From: Crocinitomicaceae bacterium
Lineage (GTDB): Bacteria; Bacteroidota; Bacteroidia; Flavobacteriales_D; Crocinitomicaceae
Reading direction: 5' to 3'
Length of the DNA stretch: 8,740 nucleotides
NCBI GenBank assembly: GCA_027084145.1
Contig: JALWLM010000550.1
Span: 1-8,740, forward strand
Shown here piece by piece: positions 1 through 6,996 of this stretch; position 1 is the first letter of the stretch, and every line of letters begins with the position of its first letter. Both the position numbers and the translations under genes were made by a program. Under the pieces are notes generated by a model. It was not told the origin of the DNA, ran no database searches, and worked only from the letters and a program-made list of their open reading frames with translations.

Positions 1-474
1 GTGTTTCACTTTATTATGGGGTTTGTACTAGAAATCAAAAACAAACAAGCAAGAGAAAACAAATACATCCAAAATAATGGGGCAGCAAACTCTACTTGGA
101 TGAGTCGCAATATGATTATTTCGGGAGCTGTTATTCTATTATTCTTAGCATTGCATTTTATCGATTTTTGGATTCCTGAAGTAAATACAAAATTTATACA
201 AGGAGATTGGTCTGGAACAATAACAGGAGAAGGGGAGTATCGTTATTACACTGAATTAACTCACAAGTTCACAAATCCGATACGAGTAGCAGTGTATGCT
301 ATTGCCTTCATCTTCTTGTCCTTACATTTACTACACGGATTTGGATCTGCTTTTCAATCTGTAGGAGCAAACAACAAATATATAGACGCATTAAAAAAGT
401 TTGGAGTGGCATATTCAATCATTATTCCCCTTGGGTTTATTATGATTGCTCTATATCACTTTTTAAATCATTAA
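1..474 (+). CDS. sdhC: Succinate dehydrogenase cytochrome b subunit (type B), 5' end cut off
   Basis: Membrane anchor of Complex II, carrying haem b and passing electrons from SdhB to menaquinone in the inner membrane. The frame is open from base 1; the GTG there is very likely an internal Val codon, because family members are usually about 220 residues or more and only 157 are present. The visible part begins in the end of what should be helix II (FHFIMGFVLEIKNK). Helices follow at about residues 38-58 (with H52), 94-118 (with H109 and H112) and 134-155. H3, H52 and one of H109/H112 are the likely counterparts of the haem-ligand histidines known from Wolinella-type FrdC; the first ligand helix lies outside the window. 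sdhA starts 11 bases after the stop, giving the sdhCAB order normal for Bacteroidota. Identity rests on this context plus the helix and His pattern. Confidence 0.9.
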   Translation: MFHFIMGFVLEIKNKQARENKYIQNNGAANSTWMSRNMIISGAVILLFLALHFIDFWIPEVNTKFIQGDWSGTITGEGEYRYYTELTHKFTNPIRVAVYAIAFIFLSLHLLHGFGSAFQSVGANNKYIDALKKFGVAYSIIIPLGFIMIALYHFLNH

Positions 475-485
475 TTTAATAAATT

Positions 486-2489
486 ATGGCTGTTTTAGAT
501 TCAAAAATTCCACAGGGACCACTAAAAGATAAGTGGAAAAAACATAAAGACACGATCAACTTAGTGAATCCCGCAAACAAGCGTCTAATTGACGTTATTG
601 TCATAGGAACGGGACTGGCAGGAGGTTCTGCTGCTGCTTCTTTGGCCGAATTAGGTTATAATGTAAAAGCTTTTGCTTTTCAGGATTCTCCAAGACGTGC
701 TCACTCAATTGCCGCACAAGGAGGAATCAATGCCGCTAAAAACTATCAAAACGACGGGGATTCTATCTATCGACTATTTTATGATACTGTAAAAGGTGGT
801 GATTATCGCTCAAGAGAAGCAAACGTATATCGTTTAGCCGAAGTTTCCGGTAACATTATTGATCAATGTGTTGCTCAAGGAGTTCCTTTTGCGCGTGAAT
901 ACGGAGGGTTACTTGACAACCGTTCTTTTGGGGGGGTTCTTGTTTCCAGAACTTTCTATGCGAAAGGACAAACCGGGCAACAATTGTTGTTAGGAGCTTA
1001 TTCTGCAATGAACCGCCAAATCGGTAAAGGAAAAATTAAAATGTATAACCGCCATGAAATGTTAGAACTGGTTGTCATTGACGGAAAAGCAAGAGGGATT
1101 ATAGCAAGAAACTTAATTACAGGTGAAATAGAAAGACATTCCGCTCATGCTGTTGTCATTGCATCAGGAGGATATGGAAACGTATTTTATCTTTCTACAA
1201 ATGCGATGGGGTCTAACGTAACAGCAGCATGGAGAGTTCATAAAAAAGGGGCTTTCTTTGCGAATCCTTGTTTCACACAAATACACCCGACATGTATCCC
1301 TCGGTCAGGAGAGTATCAGTCAAAATTAACCTTGATGTCTGAATCTCTTCGTAACGACGGTCGAATCTGGGTGCCTAAGAAGATGGAAGATGTTATTGCT
1401 ATTCGAGAGGGTAGAAAAAAACCAACAGATTTATCAGAGGAAGAAAGAGATTATTATTTAGAGAGAAGATATCCTGCTTTTGGAAACTTGGTCCCTAGAG
1501 ATGTTGCTTCCAGGGCAGCTAAAGAACGCTGTGATGCGGGTTACGGAGTCAATAAAACAGGAGAGGCTGTTTATTTGGACTTCTCATCTGCTATCGAGCG
1601 TTACGGAAAAGAAAAAGCAAATGTTTTAGGGGAAGAAAATCCTTCTAAAGAAAGAATTGTTGAATTAGGAGAAAAAGTAATCGAAGATAAATACGGTAAT
1701 CTTTTCCAAATGTATGAGAAAATTACCGATGAAAACCCATATAAAACCCCAATGATGATTTATCCTGCCGTACACTATACAATGGGAGGGATTTGGGTAG
1801 ATTATAACTTGATGACAACTATTCCGGGTTGTTATGCTATCGGTGAGGCAAACTTCTCTGATCACGGAGCAAACAGATTGGGAGCATCAGCATTAATGCA
1901 AGGATTGGCAGACGGATATTTTGTTCTTCCTTATACCATTGGGGATTACCTTTCAAGTGATATCAGAACAGGACCTATTCCTACCGATACTCCTGAATTT
2001 GATGAGGCGGAAAAATCTGTGAGAGAAAGACTTGAAAAATTCATTTCAAATAAAGGAAGTAAATCCGTTGACCATTTCCATAAGAAACTAGGAAAAGTGA
2101 TGTGGGATAAAGTAGGAATGGCTAGAAATGAGAAAGGATTAAAAGAGGCTATTGAAGAAATTCGACAAATCAGAGAGGAGTTTCATAAAGATGTCTTTGT
2201 TCCCGGAAATATGGATGAGTTAAACCCTGAATTGGAAAAAGCAACTAGAGTTGAAGACTTCTTAGAATTAGCAGAGCTCTTTGCTGTAGATGCCTTACAC
2301 AGAAATGAATCTTGCGGAGGACATTTCAGGGAAGAATATCAAACGGAAGAAGGAGAAGCTTTAAGGGACGATGAAAATTTTGCATACGTGGCTGCATGGG
2401 AGTGGACGGGAGATCCGGGTAAAGCAAAATTACATAAAGAACAATTAACGTTTAATGACATTGAGCTGAAACAACGCTCTTACAAATAA
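486..2489 (+). CDS. sdhA: Succinate dehydrogenase flavoprotein subunit
   Basis: Catalytic subunit of Complex II, oxidising succinate to fumarate on covalently bound FAD at the cytoplasmic face of the membrane. At 667 residues it is full length for the long type-B SdhA. Visible motifs in order: FAD dinucleotide fold GTGLAGG (41-47); HSIAAQGG with H73, the expected covalent FAD attachment site; IHPT (266-269) and RDVASR (338-343) of the dicarboxylate site; HYTMGG (430-435); GANRLGASALMQG (461-473), whose R464 matches the substrate-binding Arg of the family. The C-terminal helical domain contains HRNESCGGHFREEYQ, a conserved SdhA/FrdA segment. The ATG at 486 is the natural start, 11 bases after sdhC, with no Shine-Dalgarno. 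A run of seven G at 930-936 encodes a Gly pair and leaves the frame intact. Succinate oxidation rather than fumarate reduction is the usual role in aerobic Flavobacteriales, but sequence alone does not settle direction. Confidence 0.97.
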   Translation: MAVLDSKIPQGPLKDKWKKHKDTINLVNPANKRLIDVIVIGTGLAGGSAAASLAELGYNVKAFAFQDSPRRAHSIAAQGGINAAKNYQNDGDSIYRLFYDTVKGGDYRSREANVYRLAEVSGNIIDQCVAQGVPFAREYGGLLDNRSFGGVLVSRTFYAKGQTGQQLLLGAYSAMNRQIGKGKIKMYNRHEMLELVVIDGKARGIIARNLITGEIERHSAHAVVIASGGYGNVFYLSTNAMGSNVTAAWRVHKKGAFFANPCFTQIHPTCIPRSGEYQSKLTLMSESLRNDGRIWVPKKMEDVIAIREGRKKPTDLSEEERDYYLERRYPAFGNLVPRDVASRAAKERCDAGYGVNKTGEAVYLDFSSAIERYGKEKANVLGEENPSKERIVELGEKVIEDKYGNLFQMYEKITDENPYKTPMMIYPAVHYTMGGIWVDYNLMTTIPGCYAIGEANFSDHGANRLGASALMQGLADGYFVLPYTIGDYLSSDIRTGPIPTDTPEFDEAEKSVRERLEKFISNKGSKSVDHFHKKLGKVMWDKVGMARNEKGLKEAIEEIRQIREEFHKDVFVPGNMDELNPELEKATRVEDFLELAELFAVDALHRNESCGGHFREEYQTEEGEALRDDENFAYVAAWEWTGDPGKAKLHKEQLTFNDIELKQRSYK

Positions 2490-2497
2490 AAATTGCC

Positions 2498-3238
2498 ATG
2501 AAGTTAACTTTAAAAATTTGGAGACAAAAAAGCAAAAACGATAAAGGACGCATCGAAACATATCAAATGGATAATGTTTCTGAACACATGTCGTTTTTAG
2601 AGATGTTAGATGTTCTAAATGAACAACTGGTATCAAAAGGAGAAACACCTATTGCCTTTGATCATGATTGTAGAGAAGGTATTTGTGGTATGTGCTCTTT
2701 ATATATCAATGGTGAAGCTCACGGTCCCGATAGAGGCATAACAACTTGTCAGCTACACATGAGAAAGTTTAAAGATGGAGAAACAATATATATTGAACCG
2801 TTTAGAGCAAAAGCTTTCCCTATTATCAAAGACCTAGTTGTTGATCGATCTGCTTTTGACCGCATCCAGCATGCAGGAGGTTTTATCTCTGTTAACACTT
2901 CGGGAAACACTCAGGATGCAAACAACATTCCTATCCCTAAAAACGATGCGGACAAAGCATTTGATGCTGCAACCTGTATCGGTTGTGGGGCTTGTGTAGC
3001 GACATGTAAAAATGCTTCTGCGATGCTGTTTGTGTCTGCAAAAGTTTCTCAGTTCGCATTACTTCCACAAGGAAAAGTAGAAGCAAAGAGACGTGTGTTG
3101 AACATGGTTGAACAAATGGATAAAGAAGGCTTTGGAAATTGTACAAATACCGGGGCTTGTGAAGTCGAGTGTCCGAAAGGAATCTCTCTGGAAAACATTG
3201 CTCGAATGAACCGAGAATTTTTAAAAGCAAAAATTTAA
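2498..3238 (+). CDS. sdhB: Succinate dehydrogenase iron-sulfur subunit
   Basis: Electron-transfer subunit linking the SdhA flavin to the SdhC haem and quinone. It has 246 residues, a normal length. The N-terminal plant-ferredoxin domain carries C58, C63, C66 and C84 (CREGICGMC followed by ITTC), which ligate the [2Fe-2S] cluster. The C-terminal domain has C160, C163 and C166 with C225 for [4Fe-4S], and C170, C215 and C221 for [3Fe-4S], by analogy with E. coli SdhB. C170 is followed by Lys rather than the Pro common in proteobacterial enzymes, which I take as lineage variation. The start ATG lies 8 bases after the sdhA stop, so the two are co-transcribed. All eleven cluster cysteines are present, and nothing suggests loss of function. 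Confidence 0.97.
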   Translation: MKLTLKIWRQKSKNDKGRIETYQMDNVSEHMSFLEMLDVLNEQLVSKGETPIAFDHDCREGICGMCSLYINGEAHGPDRGITTCQLHMRKFKDGETIYIEPFRAKAFPIIKDLVVDRSAFDRIQHAGGFISVNTSGNTQDANNIPIPKNDADKAFDAATCIGCGACVATCKNASAMLFVSAKVSQFALLPQGKVEAKRRVLNMVEQMDKEGFGNCTNTGACEVECPKGISLENIARMNREFLKAKI

Positions 3239-4022
3239 TTGCGAGCTATGGATTACAAAAAAATGCACCCGGAAAGTTTAATGATGAGCTATGGATATAA
3301 GCCCTCTCTTTCGGAAGGTGCTATAAAATGTCCTATCTTTCAAACATCAACTTTTGTTTTTAATACCGCTGAAGAGGGAAAGCGTTTTTTTGAAATTGCT
3401 TATGGCATAAAAGAAGCAGAAAAAGATGAGGAGTTTGGTCTCATTTACAGTAGACTAAATAACCCTGACCTAGAAATACTTGAAAATCGTTTATGCTTAT
3501 GGGATAAAGCCGAAGATTGTGCCGTGTTTGAAAGTGGAATGTCTGCAATAACAACCGCAATGTTGGAATTCATGGAGCCGGGAGATTTATTACTTTATAG
3601 TAAACCCGTTTATGGAGGTACAGACCACTTTATCAATAATTATTTAAAAAAATTAAACATTGAGTCTGTTGGTTTTTTAGCAACAGAAAGTGAAGAGGAA
3701 ATCATTGAAAAAATAAAAAAATCAGGAAGAGCCGATAAACTGGCTATGATTCATATCGAAACACCGGCCAATCCTACAAATGCATTGATCGATATTGAAA
3801 TGTGCAGTAGAATTAAACGATTTTTTCAAAAAGAAAATACGAAAAAAATAGTTTTGTCTGTTGACAACACCTACATGGGGCCGATATGGCAACATCCACT
3901 AAAACACGGGGCGGATTTAGTATTATATTCCGCAACAAAATATATTGGGGGACACTCTGATGTGATTGCCGGAGCATGTCTTGGAAGTAAAGAACTTATT
4001 GCAAGAATAAAAGGGCTGCGAA

Positions 4023-4040
4023 CCTTTTTTGGAAAAAAGG
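4023..4040. repeat. Perfect 8-bp inverted repeat just upstream of the internal stop
   Basis: The sequence reads CCTTTTTTGGAAAAAAGG: arms CCTTTTTT (4023-4030) and AAAAAAGG (4033-4040) around a two-base GG centre. It lies inside the PLP-enzyme gene, and its right arm covers the first abnormal codons (aaa at 4034, aag at 4037). It is not a transcription terminator: the loop is too short and no T-run follows the right arm. Its interest is as a possible mutation or sequencing-error hotspot. Confidence 0.75.
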
Positions 4041-4048
4041 AAGGAACA

Positions 4049-4051
4049 TGA
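4049..4051 (+). other. Premature TGA codon within the PLP-enzyme gene
   Basis: In-frame TGA at codon 268, followed by ACG GGC TGG (TGW) and then the conserved LLMRSLETL. From my memory of the subgroup, the residue expected here is Trp (TGG), so one G-to-A change at 4051 would create the stop. Genetic-code reassignment is not supported, since every other Trp in the window is TGG and no other gene has an in-frame TGA. I see nothing suggesting selenocysteine use. Confidence 0.85.
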
Positions 4052-4513
4052 ACGGGCTGGTTGCTCATGAGAAGTCTTGAGACACTTAAAGTAAGAATGG
4101 AACAACAAGCAAAAAATGCAAAAAAAGTTGCCGAATTTTTAGAAACTCACCCAAAAGTTGAAAGAATCTATTACCTTGGGAATATTGAAAAAAATGGCTC
4201 TGAAAAAGAGAAACAAATATTAAAAAAACAATTCTCTTCTCATGGAGCTATGATTTCTTTTGATATAAAAGGAGGAGGAAAAGAAGCTTTCCGTTTTCTA
4301 GATAATCTGAAACTCATCAAGCTGGCGGTATCCCTTGGTGGAACAGAAAGCCTAGCGGAACACCCACAAACAATGACACACGCAGACGTCTCTCCTGAGG
4401 ATAAAGAAATGATGAACATCACCGAAAAATTAATTCGGTTGTCAATAGGCGTTGAAAATTATGAAGACTTAATTGCTGATGTTAAGCAAGCCTTAGAAGC
4501 GTAAATACGCATA

Positions 4514-5095
4514 ATGAAAATTATATTTTTTATACTACTCTTCTTTTCTTTCTTTTTCTTTTCTATTGGACAAGAGAATCATTCAGAAAGACAAATAAAA
4601 CAACTTAAAGAAAGTGTTCTTTTGGTTCGATTAAAAGATCGTAAAAAAGAAATTGAGTATTATAAAAAATACGACAATTATCAAGAAGCGAATGCTATTA
4701 AAAATAAACAGGAAGAAATTAATAACCTAATCATTAGAGCATTTAAAAATCATTTCGATTTCTGTCCGGTTTACTTTTTCTATTCATCAGAATCAACAAA
4801 ACTTCTAAAAGAAGGAATCAATAATATCTCCATTTTTAATTTTGAAAAACAAATCGTACCAACAGATGCTCTTTCTTCCTTTTTTATTGCTGAATTTGCA
4901 GCTATAAGAGACACTGACGGAACAACATCATCTTCTCCGGCATTAATTATTATGGACAATAAATTTAATCAACTTGAAAAACCTTTTCCTTATAACAGTC
5001 TTATCCCGATTTTTCTTTCAAAAGAAAAAAAATACGGAAGACCTGTTTATAAGATGAATAAATCATTGTGGGAATATTTTAATCTTTTCAAATAA
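4514..5095 (+). CDS. Uncharacterised secreted or periplasmic protein
   Basis: 193 residues, function not recognised. Residues 1-19 form a very hydrophobic Phe/Leu/Ile-rich signal peptide with likely cleavage in FSIG/QE (19/20). There is no lipobox Cys at that point, so it should be a soluble exported protein. A Lys/Glu-rich, probably helical stretch (about 23-80) contains VLLVRLKDRKKEIEYYKK and repeated Glu/Asn/Lys. It leads to FDFCPVYFFYSSES (81-94) and later to ALIIMDNKFNQLEKPFPY (143-160). The pattern 'VRLK ... NF.F.PVYFFY ... LEKPFPY' resembles an uncharacterised family I associate with Bacteroidota, but I cannot name it. The start is 9 bases after the preceding stop, suggesting translation from the same transcript as the interrupted PLP gene. 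Base composition is more AT-rich than the sdh genes, as expected for its Phe/Lys/Asn content. Confidence 0.8.
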   Translation: MKIIFFILLFFSFFFFSIGQENHSERQIKQLKESVLLVRLKDRKKEIEYYKKYDNYQEANAIKNKQEEINNLIIRAFKNHFDFCPVYFFYSSESTKLLKEGINNISIFNFEKQIVPTDALSSFFIAEFAAIRDTDGTTSSSPALIIMDNKFNQLEKPFPYNSLIPIFLSKEKKYGRPVYKMNKSLWEYFNLFK

Positions 5096-5126
5096 ATTAA
5101 AAAGAGCGACTTTAAAATATCTTCAT

Positions 5127-5134
5127 TACATTTG
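5127..5134 (+). promoter_or_regulatory. Candidate Bacteroidota -7 promoter box
   Basis: TACATTTG matches the TAnnTTTG -7 consensus known for Bacteroidota housekeeping sigma factor. It lies in the 60-base gap between the secreted protein and the second PLP enzyme, 21 bases before the ATG at 5156. No convincing TTG -33 element is seen at the expected distance, so the call rests on one box. If real, it would give the PLP enzyme, RCK and SDR genes a transcript independent of the sdh operon. Confidence 0.45.
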
Positions 5135-5155
5135 TTTAACTATAAAATATCAAGA

Positions 5156-6295
5156 ATGAAATTTGCAACAAAAACAATTCATGCCGGTGTTCACCCTGAT
5201 GAAAGTACAGGTGCTATCATGACACCCATCTACCAAACATCCACTTATGTACAAGATGGTGTTGGTAATCATAAAGGATATGAGTATTCAAGAACGCTAA
5301 ACCCTACTCGTCATGCACTTGAGAAAAACATTGCAGCATTGGAGAATGGGAAATACGGTGCTTGCTTCGGGTCTGGATTGGCGGCTATTGATTGCGTGAT
5401 TAAAATGTTAAACCCCGGTGACGAAGTCATCTCTACAAATGATCTCTATGGTGGTACTTTTCGAATTTTTAAAACCATCTTTGAAAAATATGGAATAAAA
5501 TTCCATTTTGTTGGGATGACAGACCCAAAAGCAGTAGAAGAAAAAATTAACGATAAAACGAAACTGATTTGGGTAGAAACCCCAACGAATCCCATGATGA
5601 ATATTGTGGATATAGAAGCAATGTCAAAAATTGCAAAATCAGCTAACGCAATGCTTTGTGTGGACAATACATTTGCAACACCATATTTACAAAACCCTTT
5701 AGATCTGGGGGCAGACATTGTAATGCATTCGGTAACAAAATATTTGGGAGGCCACTCTGATGTCGTAATGGGGGCACTCGTTACTTCAGATGATCAAATT
5801 GCTAAAGAAATATATCGTATCCAAAACTCTTCGGGAGCAGTGACCGCTCCTATGGACTCTTTTCTGGTTCTTAGGGGAATAAAAACACTCCACCTCCGAA
5901 TGCAAAGACACTGCGAAAACGGAGAAAAAATAGCTCGTTTTTTATTAGATCACCCAAAGGTTGATAAGGTATATTGGCCGGGGTTTGAGTTTCACCCGAA
6001 TCATGATGTAGCGAAACAACAAATGAGAGGGTTTGGTGGAATGATTTCTTTCTCTCTTATCGGAGACTCATTAGAAGACGCTCACAACATTGTTAAAAAA
6101 GTTAAACTATTTGCTCTGGCAGAATCTTTAGGGGGTGTTGAATCATTAATCGGACATCCGGCAACAATGACTCATGCCTCTATCCCAAAAGAAGAGCGTG
6201 AGAAAACAGGTGTTACGGACTCTTTAATCCGCCTAAGTGTAGGGGTGGAAGATGTTGAAGATTTAATTAACGATTTAAAACAAGCTTTAGACTAA
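5156..6295 (+). CDS. Cystathionine gamma-synthase/gamma-lyase-type PLP enzyme
   Basis: Intact 379-residue gamma-family PLP enzyme, the usual length. ATG 5156 (MKFATKTIHAG) is the family N-terminus; an in-frame TTG at 5132 lies within the candidate promoter and is rejected. Motifs in ATG numbering: YSRTLNPTR (Y44, R46, binding PLP phosphate from the neighbouring subunit), NDLYGGT (Y98), CVDNTFATPYLQ (D170), HSVTKYLGGHSD (K195, PLP lysine), and C-terminal SLGGVESLIGHPATMTHASI and LIRLSVGVED. Gly occupies the place of the Cys typical of methionine gamma-lyase (LYGCT), which argues against that activity. The MTHASIPKEERE ending is typical of bacterial MetB/MccB/CGL-like enzymes acting on O-acyl-homoserine or cystathionine. 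Synthase and lyase cannot be separated by eye. It is cytosolic, a tetramer in the family. Its stop overlaps the next start by one base (TAATG), so it is coupled to the RCK gene. Confidence 0.93.
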   Translation: MKFATKTIHAGVHPDESTGAIMTPIYQTSTYVQDGVGNHKGYEYSRTLNPTRHALEKNIAALENGKYGACFGSGLAAIDCVIKMLNPGDEVISTNDLYGGTFRIFKTIFEKYGIKFHFVGMTDPKAVEEKINDKTKLIWVETPTNPMMNIVDIEAMSKIAKSANAMLCVDNTFATPYLQNPLDLGADIVMHSVTKYLGGHSDVVMGALVTSDDQIAKEIYRIQNSSGAVTAPMDSFLVLRGIKTLHLRMQRHCENGEKIARFLLDHPKVDKVYWPGFEFHPNHDVAKQQMRGFGGMISFSLIGDSLEDAHNIVKKVKLFALAESLGGVESLIGHPATMTHASIPKEEREKTGVTDSLIRLSVGVEDVEDLINDLKQALD

Positions 6296-6996
6296 TGGAT
6301 TACAACAAATTTGCAGTTATTGGAGTGGGACGATATGGATCTGAAATTGTTCGAATACTTGCGGAAAAAGGAGGGCAGGTATTTGCCTTTGACTTTGATG
6401 AAGAAAAAATTGAAAGAATCAAAGATGATGTTGCCTTTGCCGTTACATTAGACAGCACTAATTTAAAAGCATTAAAATCTCAAAACATCCATGAAATGGA
6501 TGCTGTTGTCGTTGCTATTGGAGGGAATTTTGAAGCAACCATTTTGACTTGTGTTCATCTCATAGATCTCAATGTGAAGCGAATTATTGCAAGAGCCAGC
6601 GGTAAACATCAAAGAGTTATCTTAGAAAAAATAGGTGTTACGGAAATCTTATCTCCCGAAAAAGAAGTCGCAGACGTTGTTAGTGAAAAGTTGCTAAATC
6701 CTAACATTATCGCCTATTTCTCTTTACCCGATGACCATGAAATTGCAGAAATCAAAGCTCCTAAAGGATGTGTTGGGAGAAGACTTGACGAAATTTCTTT
6801 TAGAAACAAATATGAATTAACTCTTATTACCATTAAGCAAATTACAGAAAAAATTATTGATGGTAAAATTGTTAAAGAAGAACATATTATTGGTGTGCCA
6901 AAAAGCGATACGATTATTAAGGCAACTGATACTCTTGTTGTGTTCGGATCTGAGAAAAATGTAGAAAGATTTATCGAAATTAACGAGTCTCTCTAA
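6295..6996 (+). CDS. KtrA/TrkA-type RCK potassium-transport regulator
   Basis: 233 residues, close to KtrA of Bacillus (about 220). An N-terminal RCK/TrkA-N Rossmann domain (about 5-120) has GVGRYG (10-15) for nucleotide binding and an acidic residue at the end of strand 2 (FAFDFD, D33), consistent with NAD or adenine-nucleotide ligands. ATLDST-like TLDSTN (51-56), AIGGNFEAT (74-82) and IIARASGKHQ (97-106) are normal RCK features. A TrkA-C domain (about 138-229) contains the GVPKSDTIIKATDTLVVFG signature. In this family such proteins form cytosolic octameric rings gating a TrkH/KtrB K+ channel. No channel gene is in the window, so the partner must be elsewhere. It has no membrane segment. It starts within the stop of the PLP enzyme and its own stop overlaps the SDR start (TAATG both times), so three unlike functions are translationally coupled. 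Confidence 0.92.
   Translation: MDYNKFAVIGVGRYGSEIVRILAEKGGQVFAFDFDEEKIERIKDDVAFAVTLDSTNLKALKSQNIHEMDAVVVAIGGNFEATILTCVHLIDLNVKRIIARASGKHQRVILEKIGVTEILSPEKEVADVVSEKLLNPNIIAYFSLPDDHEIAEIKAPKGCVGRRLDEISFRNKYELTLITIKQITEKIIDGKIVKEEHIIGVPKSDTIIKATDTLVVFGSEKNVERFIEINESL

Larger units (their letters stand above)
3248..4504 (+). pseudogene. Cystathionine gamma-synthase/lyase-family PLP enzyme, interrupted by an in-frame TGA
   Basis: A gamma-family (Cys/Met metabolism) PLP enzyme of about 418 codons. ATG 3248 is preferred over an in-frame TTG at 3239 because MDYKKMHPESLMMSYGY looks like a native N-terminus. Before the stop it has IYSRLNNP (Y67, R69), VYGGTDHF (active-site Tyr 122), SVDNT (D206, which holds the pyridine nitrogen) and SATKYIGGHSD (K231, Schiff base). 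Codon 268 is TGA (4049-4051). The same frame continues as TGWLLMRSLETLKVRM and on to SLGGTESLAEHPQTMTHAD and LIRLSIGVEN, all good family sequence. The 267-residue front part lacks the C-terminal domain, so it should be inactive. The rear part could begin only at a weak TTG (4061) and lacks the PLP lysine. The gene starts 9 bases after sdhB, probably in the same transcript. It belongs to a longer subgroup with an extra segment near residues 47-64. Substrate is unknown. A sequence error is a serious alternative to a real pseudogene. Confidence 0.8.

Noticed and set aside
930..936. Run of seven G in sdhA as a frameshift or phase-variation site
   Set aside because: The frame is intact on both sides and the codons give the conserved SFGG segment; a core respiratory gene is an unlikely phase-variable locus.
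4049..4051. TGA read as Trp or selenocysteine
   Set aside because: All other Trp codons here are TGG and no other gene contains an in-frame TGA. The expected residue is not Cys, and several neighbouring codons are also abnormal, which recoding would not explain. That all eight visible gene ends are TAA leaves reassignment formally possible but not supported.
4023..4051. Variable or template region of a diversity-generating retroelement, suggested by the A-rich changes
   Set aside because: There is no reverse transcriptase and no second copy of the segment in the window, and the host gene is a metabolic enzyme rather than a ligand-binding protein.
4061..4504. A separate 147-residue gene starting at TTG 4061
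   Set aside because: It is the in-frame C-terminal third of the PLP enzyme, begins in the middle of the conserved WLLMRSLETL segment, has no ribosome binding site and lacks the catalytic lysine.
4499..4510. Short palindrome GCGTAAATACGC over the PLP gene stop codon, as a terminator
   Set aside because: Only a 4-bp usable stem with a 4-base loop and no T-run directly after it; the next gene starts four bases later. Probably chance.
5098..5116. AAAG-AGCGA-CTTT hairpin after the secreted protein gene, as a terminator
   Set aside because: Four AT-rich base pairs and no following T-run, too weak to support.
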